This document shows positions 46,216-55,613 of a stretch of DNA of 64,000 nt, one piece after another. Each line of letters starts with the position of its first letter. Position 1 is the first letter of the stretch. The translations under genes and the position numbers were made by a program. The DNA comes from Rippkaea orientalis PCC 8801 (GTDB lineage: Bacteria > Cyanobacteriota > Cyanobacteriia > Cyanobacteriales > Microcystaceae): positions 3,690,097 to 3,754,096 of the forward strand of contig NC_011726.1 of NCBI RefSeq assembly GCF_000021805.1, given 5' to 3'. The notes under the pieces were generated by a model. The model searched no databases. It saw nothing but the letters and a program-made list of their open reading frames with translations, and was not told the DNA's origin.

Positions 46216-47694
46216 ATGAATAAACTTATCAAAATTTTCCCTAAATTATTTTTAGTATTTATTATCATTGGATTACTCAATATCTGGGGAATTGGTTCTA
46301 AAACTTTAGCGGAACCCATTAATAATAATCAGCGAACGGAACAAATTGTTAAGTCTATTGAATCAGATACCGCGAAATTACTAGAAGGAATGCCTCAACA
46401 AGAACAAGATTGCTTGAAGGCTCAAAAATATTGTAAGATGGGAGAAGCTATTTTTCCATTTTATCGAGCTACTAATCATTTATTTTGGTCTGATTTTGCT
46501 CAAGATAGTCGCCTCAATCAGTTTGGCAATCCTAAAACCAAAACCTGGTTATCGGGGGATCTTCATATCGATAATTTTGGATCTTATGCTAATGATAAAG
46601 GGGAAGTTATTTTTGATCTGAATGATTTTGATGAATCGATGGTTGCTGATTATCAGTATGATTTATGGAGACTAGCAACCAGTATTATTTTAGCCTCAAA
46701 TCAAGGTAATCTTCTGAGCCCATCTGAACAGGAACAAGTCATTGAGGAGTTAAGCGAATCCTACTTAAATACCTTAGCTTCCTATCAAGGTAATGACGAC
46801 GAAACTAAAATATATTTTACTCAAAAAAATACCTCTAATCCAGTTAAAAAGCTTTTAGAAAAAGCCCAAAAACAAACCCAAGAAGAGTTATTAAATGAAT
46901 GGACAACAGTAGAAAATAATCAACGAAAATTTGATTTATCTAATTCTAAATTAGGATCACCTTGTGATCTACAGGACACGATTAAAGCTCAGATAAATGC
47001 TTATAGTCAACCCATTATTCAAACCCTAAACTATGACAAAACCTTCTTTACAATCAAAGACATCGCTCGACGATTAAATGCTGGTTTAGGTTCCCTCGGA
47101 ACTCCTCGTTACTATGTATTAATCGAAGGAAAAACCAGTAATTTAGATGACGATTTACTCTTAGACATCAAGCGTCAATATAAACCCATTCCTTACCAAT
47201 TCTTAGGATTACAAGATCAACAAAACTACGATCAAAATTTCGACAATGATGCTCAACGTCATGCTGTTGCTTACCGTGCTCTCATTAAAAAAGCAAATGA
47301 TTATTTAGGATGGATACAAATTGTTGATGACAATGTTACTAATGGAGATTTATCAGGATATTATTCTGTGCAGGAAATATCAGCTAAGGAAAAATCGCTC
47401 AAAACTGAAAAATTAACCAGTAAAGATGACTGGATAACCATGGCAAAATTATGGGGACAAATTCTGGCAACTGATCACGCAAGAGCCGATCAAGATTTCT
47501 CTGAAAAGTATGTTCCTTATTCCCTAGAAAAACAAGTAACTCAACTGACTGATGGGAAGCATAAACAATTCCTAGAATTAGTTAAAACAATTGCTTTTGA
47601 TTATGCAGCACAAGTTCAAGTTGATTATGATAGTTTTGTTAAAGAATTAAAACCTCAAAATTGTTCCTCTAGTGACTGTAGTCAAGGATGTTAA
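46216..47694 (+). CDS. Secreted DUF2252 protein
   Basis: The 492-residue protein has a signal peptide (LFLVFIIIGLLNIWGIGSKTLAEP). The DUF2252 body follows: AIFPFYRATNHLFWSDFA near 77, KTWLSGDLHIDNFGSYAN near 113, and FDLNDFDESMVADYQYDLWRLATSI near 133. The HIDNFG and D-x-NDFD motifs resemble the catalytic and metal-binding loops of aminoglycoside-kinase-like folds. ADQDFSEKY follows near 435. The last residues (CSSSDCSQGC) hold three cysteines. Export of a kinase-like fold is unusual, since ATP is absent outside the membrane. Its role is unknown. Confidence 0.85.
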   Translation: MNKLIKIFPKLFLVFIIIGLLNIWGIGSKTLAEPINNNQRTEQIVKSIESDTAKLLEGMPQQEQDCLKAQKYCKMGEAIFPFYRATNHLFWSDFAQDSRLNQFGNPKTKTWLSGDLHIDNFGSYANDKGEVIFDLNDFDESMVADYQYDLWRLATSIILASNQGNLLSPSEQEQVIEELSESYLNTLASYQGNDDETKIYFTQKNTSNPVKKLLEKAQKQTQEELLNEWTTVENNQRKFDLSNSKLGSPCDLQDTIKAQINAYSQPIIQTLNYDKTFFTIKDIARRLNAGLGSLGTPRYYVLIEGKTSNLDDDLLLDIKRQYKPIPYQFLGLQDQQNYDQNFDNDAQRHAVAYRALIKKANDYLGWIQIVDDNVTNGDLSGYYSVQEISAKEKSLKTEKLTSKDDWITMAKLWGQILATDHARADQDFSEKYVPYSLEKQVTQLTDGKHKQFLELVKTIAFDYAAQVQVDYDSFVKELKPQNCSSSDCSQGC

Positions 47695-47747
47695 GTGAGA
47701 CTTAAATAACCGTCTAATAATATACTGTAAATAGATCGAATCTTCTT

Positions 47748-49234
<1,487 letters not shown>

Positions 49235-49248
49235 TAGAACCCTTTTTA

Positions 49249-51582
49249 TTAAACCTCTTTACCTAACTCTAATCTTGTGACTGCTGCCATAATTTGTCCT
49301 AAAGAAATTCCTCCATCATTAGGAGGAACTTTTTGATGCCAAACTGGGGTAAAATTTTCTTGAATTAAACGCTTAATAGCCCGTTCAGTTAGATATTTAT
49401 TTTGAAAACATCCTCCAGTAACTATAACTTTTTTTTGTGATATTTTCTCGGCAATATTGATGATAATTTCTATCAAGGTATTATGAAATTTAGCAGAAAT
49501 TTCTCCTGGTTTTAAGTTATCTAAAAGATCAGCTAAAATTCCTCTAACAATGCCTTCCCAATTAATCACTAACGGTAAGGTTTCTTCTAAGATTTTATAG
49601 GGATAAATAGCATTAGTTTGAAGATCACCAATTACATATTCTAACGCGATCGCTCCTTGTCCTTCAAAACTGATGTCTTGACAGATCCCTAATAGGGACG
49701 CAACCCCATCAAATAACCGTCCTACACTTGAGGTTATAGGGGTATTGAGATTACGGGACAACATTTGTTTAATCAGATTCAATTCTCGAATAGAAAAGTG
49801 ATCGAATAATGGTAAATTTTCTAAGCCATCAAACGACTCAAAAATCTGATAAATTAAAGCTAAAGCAATACGTCTAGGTTCTTTAACGGCTCGATCTCCT
49901 CCTGGTAATTTAAAAGGTTCAAAATGAGCAACTCTTTGATAATTTCCTTCAGTTATTAACAAAAATTCTCCCCCCCAAATTGTCCCATCATCTCCGTATC
50001 CCGTCCCATCCCAAGCAACCCCTAAAACGGGAGATTTTACCCCTTGTTCTGTCATACAGGAGAGAATATGAGCATAATGGTGTTGGACTTTAATGACGGG
50101 TAAACCTTGGGACTGAGCAAATTGACTCGAAAGATAGTCAGGATGGGCATCACAGACGATTATCTGGGGTTCAAAATCATAAAGTCCCTTTAAACTGTCC
50201 ATTACTTGATAAAATGCCCCTAATGCTTCAGATGTGCTTAAATCTCCAATATGTTGACTAATAAATACCTGATTATCGCGTAAAATCGCCACTGTGTTCT
50301 TTAAATGTCCCCCCGTTGCTAGAAGAGAGGGGGAGAGAGGGAGAGGGTGGGGAGTGTGGGGAGGGTGGGGAGATATTTTGCCTTCTGACTCCTGTAACCC
50401 AATGGGAAAGGGTGCATAACCTCTCGCGCGACGAAGAATCATTTCCCGTCCTCCCATGATACGCACGACGGAATCATCAACTGGGCGTAAAATTGGGCGA
50501 TTATGCACTAAAAATAGGTCAGCAATTGGGCTTAATCTCTGTAAAGCTTCCCCTTCCTCAATACAGATAGGTTCATCGGACAGATTCCCACTGGTAGCCA
50601 CTAAAGGAAAATTCAAGTCTGAGAGTAGGAGATGATGTAAGGGAGTATACGGTAACATAACTCCCCAATAGGGGTTATTGGGCGCAATAAACGGCCATAA
50701 ATTGATTGTATGGGGTTTTCGCTTCAGCAGGACAATGGGGGCTTCAGGAGACGTTAATAACTGTTCTTCTAGGGGACTAATTTTACAATGGCTTTTCGCT
50801 GAGTCTAAGCTAGGATACATCAAGGCAAAAGGTTTATGGGGACGGCGTTTGCGTTGTCGGAGTTCCTCAACAGCAGTATGGTTACTTCCATCCACCATTA
50901 AATGAAACCCACCTAACCCTTTAATTGCAAGAATTTTTCCCTCTTTTATGGCATTTGCGGCCATTTTTAGAGCTAAATTTTGGTTAGCTAAGAATTCCCC
51001 GTGAGCATTCCATAAAGCTAATTGGGGACCACAACGAGGACAAGCGTTGGGTTGAGCGTGAAATCGGCGATCGCGGGGGTTTTCGTATTCCTGTTGACAC
51101 TCACAACACATCATAAAGCCTTTCATCGTGGTTTGGGGGCGATCGTAGGGTAAGGCTTCAATAATGCTATAACGCGGACCACAGTTGGTACAATTGGTAA
51201 AAGGATAGCGATAGCGTCGATTGTTAGGGTCGAAAATCTCGTTTAAACAGTCGGAACAAGTGGCTAAGTCCGGTAAAACAATAGCGGTTTTTTCGCCACT
51301 AACGCTATGGCGAATTTCAAAGGAATTATATCCAAGACAGTCTAACCAAGTAGTTTCAATAGATTGAATTTGCGATCGCGGTGGCTTTTCTGTTGGGATT
51401 TTTAATAAAAAGTTTTCCAGGTTTTCTAAACTTCCTTCTACTTCAATGAAAACTCCTGAAGCTGAGTTATTAACCCAGCCCGTTAGTTTTAACTCTGTTG
51501 CTAATCGATAAATAAAAGGACGAAATCCAACCCCTTGAACGGCTCCTGAAATAACTAATTTTAAACGTTTTTTGAGCATCAA
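49249..51582 (-). CDS. hypF: Carbamoyltransferase HypF (hydrogenase maturation)
   Basis: HypF makes the thiocarboxamide on HypE that becomes the cyanide ligand of NiFe hydrogenase. The 777-residue product has an N-terminal acylphosphatase domain (ISGAVQGVGFRPFIYRLA). Two zinc-finger pairs follow: CSDCLNEIFDP...CTNCGPRY and CCECQQEY...CPRCGP. The YrdC-like domain reads LAIKGLGGFHLMVD, and the Kae1-like C-terminal domain has VQHHYAHILSCM and VTGGCFQNKYLTE. Between the YrdC and Kae1 parts there is a low-complexity in-frame insert of His, Pro, Leu and Ser (about 395-418), encoded by a purine-rich repeat tract at 50321-50372. Other hyp genes are not in the window. Confidence 0.95.
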   Translation of the reverse strand: MMLKKRLKLVISGAVQGVGFRPFIYRLATELKLTGWVNNSASGVFIEVEGSLENLENFLLKIPTEKPPRSQIQSIETTWLDCLGYNSFEIRHSVSGEKTAIVLPDLATCSDCLNEIFDPNNRRYRYPFTNCTNCGPRYSIIEALPYDRPQTTMKGFMMCCECQQEYENPRDRRFHAQPNACPRCGPQLALWNAHGEFLANQNLALKMAANAIKEGKILAIKGLGGFHLMVDGSNHTAVEELRQRKRRPHKPFALMYPSLDSAKSHCKISPLEEQLLTSPEAPIVLLKRKPHTINLWPFIAPNNPYWGVMLPYTPLHHLLLSDLNFPLVATSGNLSDEPICIEEGEALQRLSPIADLFLVHNRPILRPVDDSVVRIMGGREMILRRARGYAPFPIGLQESEGKISPHPPHTPHPLPLSPSLLATGGHLKNTVAILRDNQVFISQHIGDLSTSEALGAFYQVMDSLKGLYDFEPQIIVCDAHPDYLSSQFAQSQGLPVIKVQHHYAHILSCMTEQGVKSPVLGVAWDGTGYGDDGTIWGGEFLLITEGNYQRVAHFEPFKLPGGDRAVKEPRRIALALIYQIFESFDGLENLPLFDHFSIRELNLIKQMLSRNLNTPITSSVGRLFDGVASLLGICQDISFEGQGAIALEYVIGDLQTNAIYPYKILEETLPLVINWEGIVRGILADLLDNLKPGEISAKFHNTLIEIIINIAEKISQKKVIVTGGCFQNKYLTERAIKRLIQENFTPVWHQKVPPNDGGISLGQIMAAVTRLELGKEV

Positions 51583-51679
51583 ATTTTTGGTTTTTTCTAG
51601 AAGTTATGAGAATTTAATAATAGAGGGTTTATCATGAATCTGTTAAGGTTAAGATACTTATTGTCTAATATCTGTTCAG

Positions 51680-51838
51680 ATGGCACGTCAACGCTTAAAA
51701 TCTAACCTACCCACTAAAATTTGTCCCGTCTGTGGTTTTTCCTTTACCTGGCGCAAAAAATGGGCCAAATGTTGGGATGATGTAAAGTATTGCTCTGAAC
51801 GGTGTCGTCGCCATCGTTCCTCTAACCAGCAGCCCTAA
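51680..51838 (+). CDS. DUF2256 zinc-ribbon-like small protein
   Basis: The 52-residue protein [19 protein letters not shown] continues with a [17 protein letters not shown] and ERCRR ending. It matches DUF2256: two CxxC-type cysteine pairs (CPVC and CSERC) around a W-R-K-K-W-x-x-x-W core. It probably binds one zinc ion. The function is unknown. It is 19 bases upstream of the asparaginase-type gene. Confidence 0.9.
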   Translation: MARQRLKSNLPTKICPVCGFSFTWRKKWAKCWDDVKYCSERCRRHRSSNQQP

Positions 51839-51857
51839 ACAAACCTTATTGTGATTC

Positions 51858-52796
51858 ATGACCCCAATACAACCTAAATTAATTCTTCATGGTGGAGCAA
51901 GTTCTTTAGCGGACAAAGGCGGCTTAGAAAGCGTCCGTCACTCCCTACATGATATTGTTCAAGAAGTCTATCAACTTTTAGAAAACGGTGGAACTGCTGT
52001 TGATGCAGTGGTTCTCGGTTGCCAACGTCTCGAAGACGAACCCCGTTTTAATGCCGGAACCGGATCAGTGTTACAGTCTGATGGACAAGTTCGCATGAGT
52101 GCCTCATTAATGGACGGCATCACTCAAACCTTTAGCGGAGTGATTAACGTTTCCCGCGTCAAAAATCCGATAGAATTAGCTAAATTTCTGCAAACTCAGA
52201 GCGATCGCATCCTATCTGATCTTGGTTCGTCGGAATTAGCTAGGGAATTACAAATGCCCATCTATGACCCCCTGACAGAATTTCGGGCTCTAGAATGGAT
52301 TGAAGAGTGGAAAGACAACTTTCAAAGCAAAATGGGGCGATTAATTGCCCAACCTTCCCCCGAAGCGCGGCGAGGGACTATTGGTGTGGTTGCCCTTGAT
52401 AGTCAGGGAAACATCGCTGCTGGAACGTCTACAGGGGGTAAAGGACTCGAACGGATTGGACGAGTCAGTGACTCCGCTATGCCAGCCGGAAACTACGCTA
52501 ATCCCCATGCAGGAGTTAGTTGTACCGGAATTGGGGAAGATATCGTTAATGAATGTCTGGCGGCACGAATTGTTATTCGGGTGACTGATGGTCTAAGTTT
52601 ACCCGATGCCATGGAAAAATCAATGAAAGAATCCCAAACCAATCAACGAGACTTTGGCGCGATCGCCCTCGATCATACTGGAGTGCTTTCCTGGGGCAAA
52701 ACCTGCGAAATTATTTTAGCGGCCTATCACAATGGGGCTACCATTGGGGATACTTTAGAATGGGACCCTCACGAATTAATGGGATATTGCCGTTAG
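51858..52796 (+). CDS. Isoaspartyl peptidase / L-asparaginase (Ntn hydrolase)
   Basis: The 312-residue precursor cleaves itself before a nucleophilic threonine. Thr174 in RRGTIGVVALDSQGN is that residue. The second conserved site, GTSTGG at about 189-194, is the substrate-binding loop. The N-terminal LILHGGASSL and FNAGTGSVL also match the type 2 asparaginase family. These enzymes degrade isoaspartyl dipeptides and, in cyanobacteria, beta-aspartyl-arginine released from cyanophycin. The latter role is inferred. Confidence 0.93.
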   Translation: MTPIQPKLILHGGASSLADKGGLESVRHSLHDIVQEVYQLLENGGTAVDAVVLGCQRLEDEPRFNAGTGSVLQSDGQVRMSASLMDGITQTFSGVINVSRVKNPIELAKFLQTQSDRILSDLGSSELARELQMPIYDPLTEFRALEWIEEWKDNFQSKMGRLIAQPSPEARRGTIGVVALDSQGNIAAGTSTGGKGLERIGRVSDSAMPAGNYANPHAGVSCTGIGEDIVNECLAARIVIRVTDGLSLPDAMEKSMKESQTNQRDFGAIALDHTGVLSWGKTCEIILAAYHNGATIGDTLEWDPHELMGYCR

Positions 52797-52872
52797 AAGG
52801 GAATAGGGAATAGCGAATAGGCAATAGGAATAATTGACTATTAACTATTCACTATCCACTATCCACTAATTT

Positions 52873-52992
52873 CTAGAGATCGCCACCGCGAAACGCCAGT
52901 AAAAAGATGACCACCGGACCTGCGACCATAATTAGACCGACAAAGGTCAATTGAAAAATAGGTTCTAAATTGAGGGCTGCTAATAATTCCAT
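52873..52992 (-). CDS. psb30: Photosystem II protein Psb30 (Ycf12)
   Basis: The 39-residue one-helix protein [19 protein letters not shown] continues through [19 protein letters not shown]. The LNxEPIxQLTF start and the AGPVVI...RGG(N/D)L end are the hallmark of Psb30/Ycf12. This is a small PSII subunit at the edge of the core near cytochrome b559. It is a short gene between larger ones, easy to miss. It ends near an AT-rich tandem of CTATCCACTATCCACTA. Confidence 0.93.
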   Translation of the reverse strand: MELLAALNLEPIFQLTFVGLIMVAGPVVIFLLAFRGGDL

Positions 52993-53143
52993 GTTTTCTC
53001 CTGAATGGTTCCCAAGAAGTTAACTTTAGGGGCTAGAGGCTAAAAAACCATAGTCTATAATACCCTGCGAAGGCTTCAGTCTTTTTCAGTAACGACATAA
53101 AAATACATAAAGTTTTATTACAAAAAGGGAGGAAGGCTCTAAA

Positions 53144-53497
53144 ATGGGCATCTGGCAATGTGTTGAAGGGTGTGGTGCTTGTTGTCATCTCGATCCAAGC
53201 GATCGCCCTGATTTAGAAGACTATCTCTCTCCTGAAGAACTGACTCAGTATTTAAGCTTAGTTGGGGAAGGGGGATGGTGTATCAATTTCGATCACACGA
53301 CCCGCAAATGTCGCATTTATGAGGATCGGCCTCGGTTCTGTCGAGTCACACCAGAGACGTTTGAGGAGATGTATGGGGTTGATAGGGAAGAGTTTAATGA
53401 TTTTGCCATTGAATGCTGTCAACAACAAATAGCAGGGGTCTACGGCGAAGATAGTTCTGAGATGAAGGACTATAATAGGGCTGTTGGCGTATTGTAA
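53144..53497 (+). CDS. YkgJ-type cysteine-cluster protein
   Basis: The 117-residue protein has the CxxCxxCC-type cluster CVEGCGACC at about 6-14, a WCINFDHTTRKCRIYEDRPRFCRV segment written here as WCINF and CRIYEDRPRFCRV, and ECCQQQ. This is the zinc- or iron-chelating CxxCxxCC family. In cyanobacteria and plants such proteins are thought to handle metal or redox tasks. The ribosome site GGGAGG lies 15 bases before the ATG. Confidence 0.88.
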   Translation: MGIWQCVEGCGACCHLDPSDRPDLEDYLSPEELTQYLSLVGEGGWCINFDHTTRKCRIYEDRPRFCRVTPETFEEMYGVDREEFNDFAIECCQQQIAGVYGEDSSEMKDYNRAVGVL

Positions 53498-53502
53498 AGC
53501 CT

Positions 53503-53566
53503 GTAGGGTGGACAACTATGGATGATTAAGGTTAGGAAATCCATTGATAAAAGTTTCCCACCCTAC
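53503..53566. repeat. Inverted repeat GTAGGGTGG...CCACCCTAC
   Basis: Perfect nine-base arms are 46 bases apart, just after the YkgJ-type gene and running into the leader of the next gene. The arms match half of the GTAGGGTGGGCAATGCCCACC family. It may be a longer member with inserted sequence. Confidence 0.65.
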
Positions 53567-53594
53567 CATGACTAGCCGTGGGAGTGTCAACAAT

Positions 53595-54782
53595 ATGAAT
53601 AGACTATCATTAACCGTTAAACCAGTTTTCAACTCTGGACTCGGAGTGCTTATTTTTTTACTGCTAGGAGGATGTGTATTTAAAACCAATTCCACTGCCT
53701 CCCAACCGTCTCAAATCCAAGAATCCCAGAGAGAAGTCAATCAAGTTACTGTTGTTGAAGGATTAGAGCATCCCTGGAGTATGGCCTGGCTTCCCAATGG
53801 GGATATGTTGATTACAGAACGCCCTGGACGACTTCGGTTAGTGAAAAATGGGGTACTACAACCCACTCCTATTGCTGGCGTGATGGAGGTGCTTCAATTG
53901 GGACAGGGAGGGTTAATGGAGGTGTCATTACACCCTAACTTTAGCGAAAATCGCCTTGTTTATTTCACCTATGCCCATGGAACTGCTGAAGCTAATCGTA
54001 CCCGCATTGCTCGTGCTACCTTTGATGGACAAGCGTTACGAGACGTACAGGTGATCTTTGAAGTGACTCCCGCTAAACCAGGGGGACAACATTTTGGTTC
54101 TCGTTTAGTTTGGCTCAAAGACCAAACGATGTTGATTTCCATTGGAGATGGCGGAAATCCTCCGCTTTCTCTTGATGGTGAACTGATTCGTCTACAAGCA
54201 CAAAATCTCGGTAATCCTCTGGGTAAAATTATTCGCTTGAAGGACGATGGCAGTATTCCCGATGATAATCCCTTTGTTGGACAAAAGGAGGCACAAAAAG
54301 CCATTTGGAGCTATGGACATCGTAATATTCAGGGATTAGCGGTTAATCAAGCTACTGGGCAAATTTGGGCGACAGAACACGGTTCTCGGGGTGGGGATGA
54401 ACTTAACGCCATTAAAGGGGGTCAGAACTATGGTTGGCCGCTGGTGACGCACAGTGAAGAATATTTTGGGGGTGAAATTTCCAGTGAACGCTCCCGCTCA
54501 GGGATGATTGATCCTTTAATTGTTTGGACTCCTGCGATCGCTCCGTCTGGGTTAGCTATTTATCAGGGGACTCGCTTTCCCCAGTGGCAAGGTGATTTAT
54601 TTGCGGGAGGATTGGTTGGTAAAGAAGTTCGTCATATTGACTTGGATAGTTCTGGTCAAGTGATAGAACAAAAATCAATTCCCTTCTCTCAAAGAGTCCG
54701 TGATGTTAAACAGGGTCCTGACGGGTTTCTTTATGTTTTAACCGATGCTCCCAATGGCAAGTTAATCCGTCTTGAACCCTAA
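53595..54782 (+). CDS. PQQ-dependent sugar dehydrogenase-like lipoprotein
   Basis: From the ATG at 53595 the protein has 395 residues. A lipoprotein signal ends in LLGGC (lipobox), then a Ser/Gln linker. The six-bladed propeller of soluble glucose/aldose dehydrogenases follows: EGLEHPWSMAWLPNGDMLITERPGRL is the first blade (LEHPWSMAWLP, LITERPGRL). GGQHFGSRLVW, LGKIIRLKDDGSIPDDNPF and YGHRNIQGLA are also conserved. Members bind PQQ and calcium and oxidise sugars in the periplasm. Whether this strain makes PQQ is unknown. Confidence 0.88.
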   Translation: MNRLSLTVKPVFNSGLGVLIFLLLGGCVFKTNSTASQPSQIQESQREVNQVTVVEGLEHPWSMAWLPNGDMLITERPGRLRLVKNGVLQPTPIAGVMEVLQLGQGGLMEVSLHPNFSENRLVYFTYAHGTAEANRTRIARATFDGQALRDVQVIFEVTPAKPGGQHFGSRLVWLKDQTMLISIGDGGNPPLSLDGELIRLQAQNLGNPLGKIIRLKDDGSIPDDNPFVGQKEAQKAIWSYGHRNIQGLAVNQATGQIWATEHGSRGGDELNAIKGGQNYGWPLVTHSEEYFGGEISSERSRSGMIDPLIVWTPAIAPSGLAIYQGTRFPQWQGDLFAGGLVGKEVRHIDLDSSGQVIEQKSIPFSQRVRDVKQGPDGFLYVLTDAPNGKLIRLEP

Positions 54783-54905
54783 TTATTATTCATAGGTTTA
54801 AACAGTTGAGAGTTAATTGAGAAGATAACTATTAAGTCACAAAAAATAATTCTAAAGTATGTATTATAATTGAAATAGCACACCCTTGACTTTCATGGCT
54901 GAATT

Positions 54906-55265
54906 ATGACAAATCTTGAAGACTATTTCAATATTTTAAGTCCCAATGATATTCGACTAAAAAACTCACGCATTGGGATTGAAACCCTTTTATATGAGTA
55001 TATCTATCGAGCCAAAAATCCAGAAGATATTGCTCAACTTTATCCCAGTTTAACCCTAGAGCAAATTTATGCCACTATTCTTTATTATCTCCATAATAAA
55101 AAGACAATCACGAACTATATGACCAACTGGCTAGAATACTGTTTAAAGTCTGCTCAAGAACAGGATGAAAATCCCCCAGAACATCTTGTAAAACTTCGTC
55201 AATTAAAAGCAGAAAGAACAACTAAAATCAGTAATATTAATGAGTATTCAGTATCTACTAGATGA
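54906..55265 (+). CDS. DUF433-type antitoxin
   Basis: The 119-residue product has a DUF433 pattern: IRLKNSRIGIETLLYEYI at about 16-33, then NPEDIAQLYPSLTLEQIYATILYYLHN at about 38-64 (helix-turn-helix followed by the YYL helix). A charged tail follows. DUF433 proteins are the antitoxin partners of DUF5615 PIN-like toxins. The gene overlaps the toxin gene by 26 bases. Confidence 0.85.
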   Translation: MTNLEDYFNILSPNDIRLKNSRIGIETLLYEYIYRAKNPEDIAQLYPSLTLEQIYATILYYLHNKKTITNYMTNWLEYCLKSAQEQDENPPEHLVKLRQLKAERTTKISNINEYSVSTR

Positions 55266-55602
55266 AAATCTCCCTCATCTTTATCGAGAACAATTACTCC
55301 GTCTTAAATCAGACTTAACCGTATGGATTATAGGCGATCCTGGTGTTCCTCCCAAAAGCACCTTAGATCCAGAAATCTTGATTTGGTGTGAACAAAATAA
55401 GTTTATTTTAGTAACGAATAATCGCGCTTCAATGCCCGTTCATTTAGCTGATCATCTTTCTCAGAATCGTCATATCCCTGGCATTTTTGTTTTACGTCCT
55501 AAAGCAAGTATTGGAGAAATTATAGATGATTTAATTCTCATTGATGAATTAGGAAATCCACAAGATTATCAAGACTGTATCAGTCATATTCCGTTTATCT
55601 AG
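55240..55602 (+). CDS. DUF5615 PIN-like toxin
   Basis: The 120-residue protein has a PIN-like fold: YLLDENLPHLYREQLL at about 5-20 with the first acidic pair Asp-Glu, GVPPKSTLDPEILIWCEQN near 36, and FILVTNNRASMP near 56 with the T-N-x-x motif. The family is predicted to cleave RNA. All the usual residues seem present, so this pair may be intact, unlike the other modules in the window. It converges on the giant gene with an 11-base gap. Confidence 0.85.
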   Translation: MSIQYLLDENLPHLYREQLLRLKSDLTVWIIGDPGVPPKSTLDPEILIWCEQNKFILVTNNRASMPVHLADHLSQNRHIPGIFVLRPKASIGEIIDDLILIDELGNPQDYQDCISHIPFI

Positions 55603-55613
55603 GATTCAGAGGA

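Noticed and set aside
53969-54304. Minus-strand open frame inside the sugar dehydrogenase gene
   Set aside because: Shadow frame with no start signal; the plus-strand protein is clearly real.
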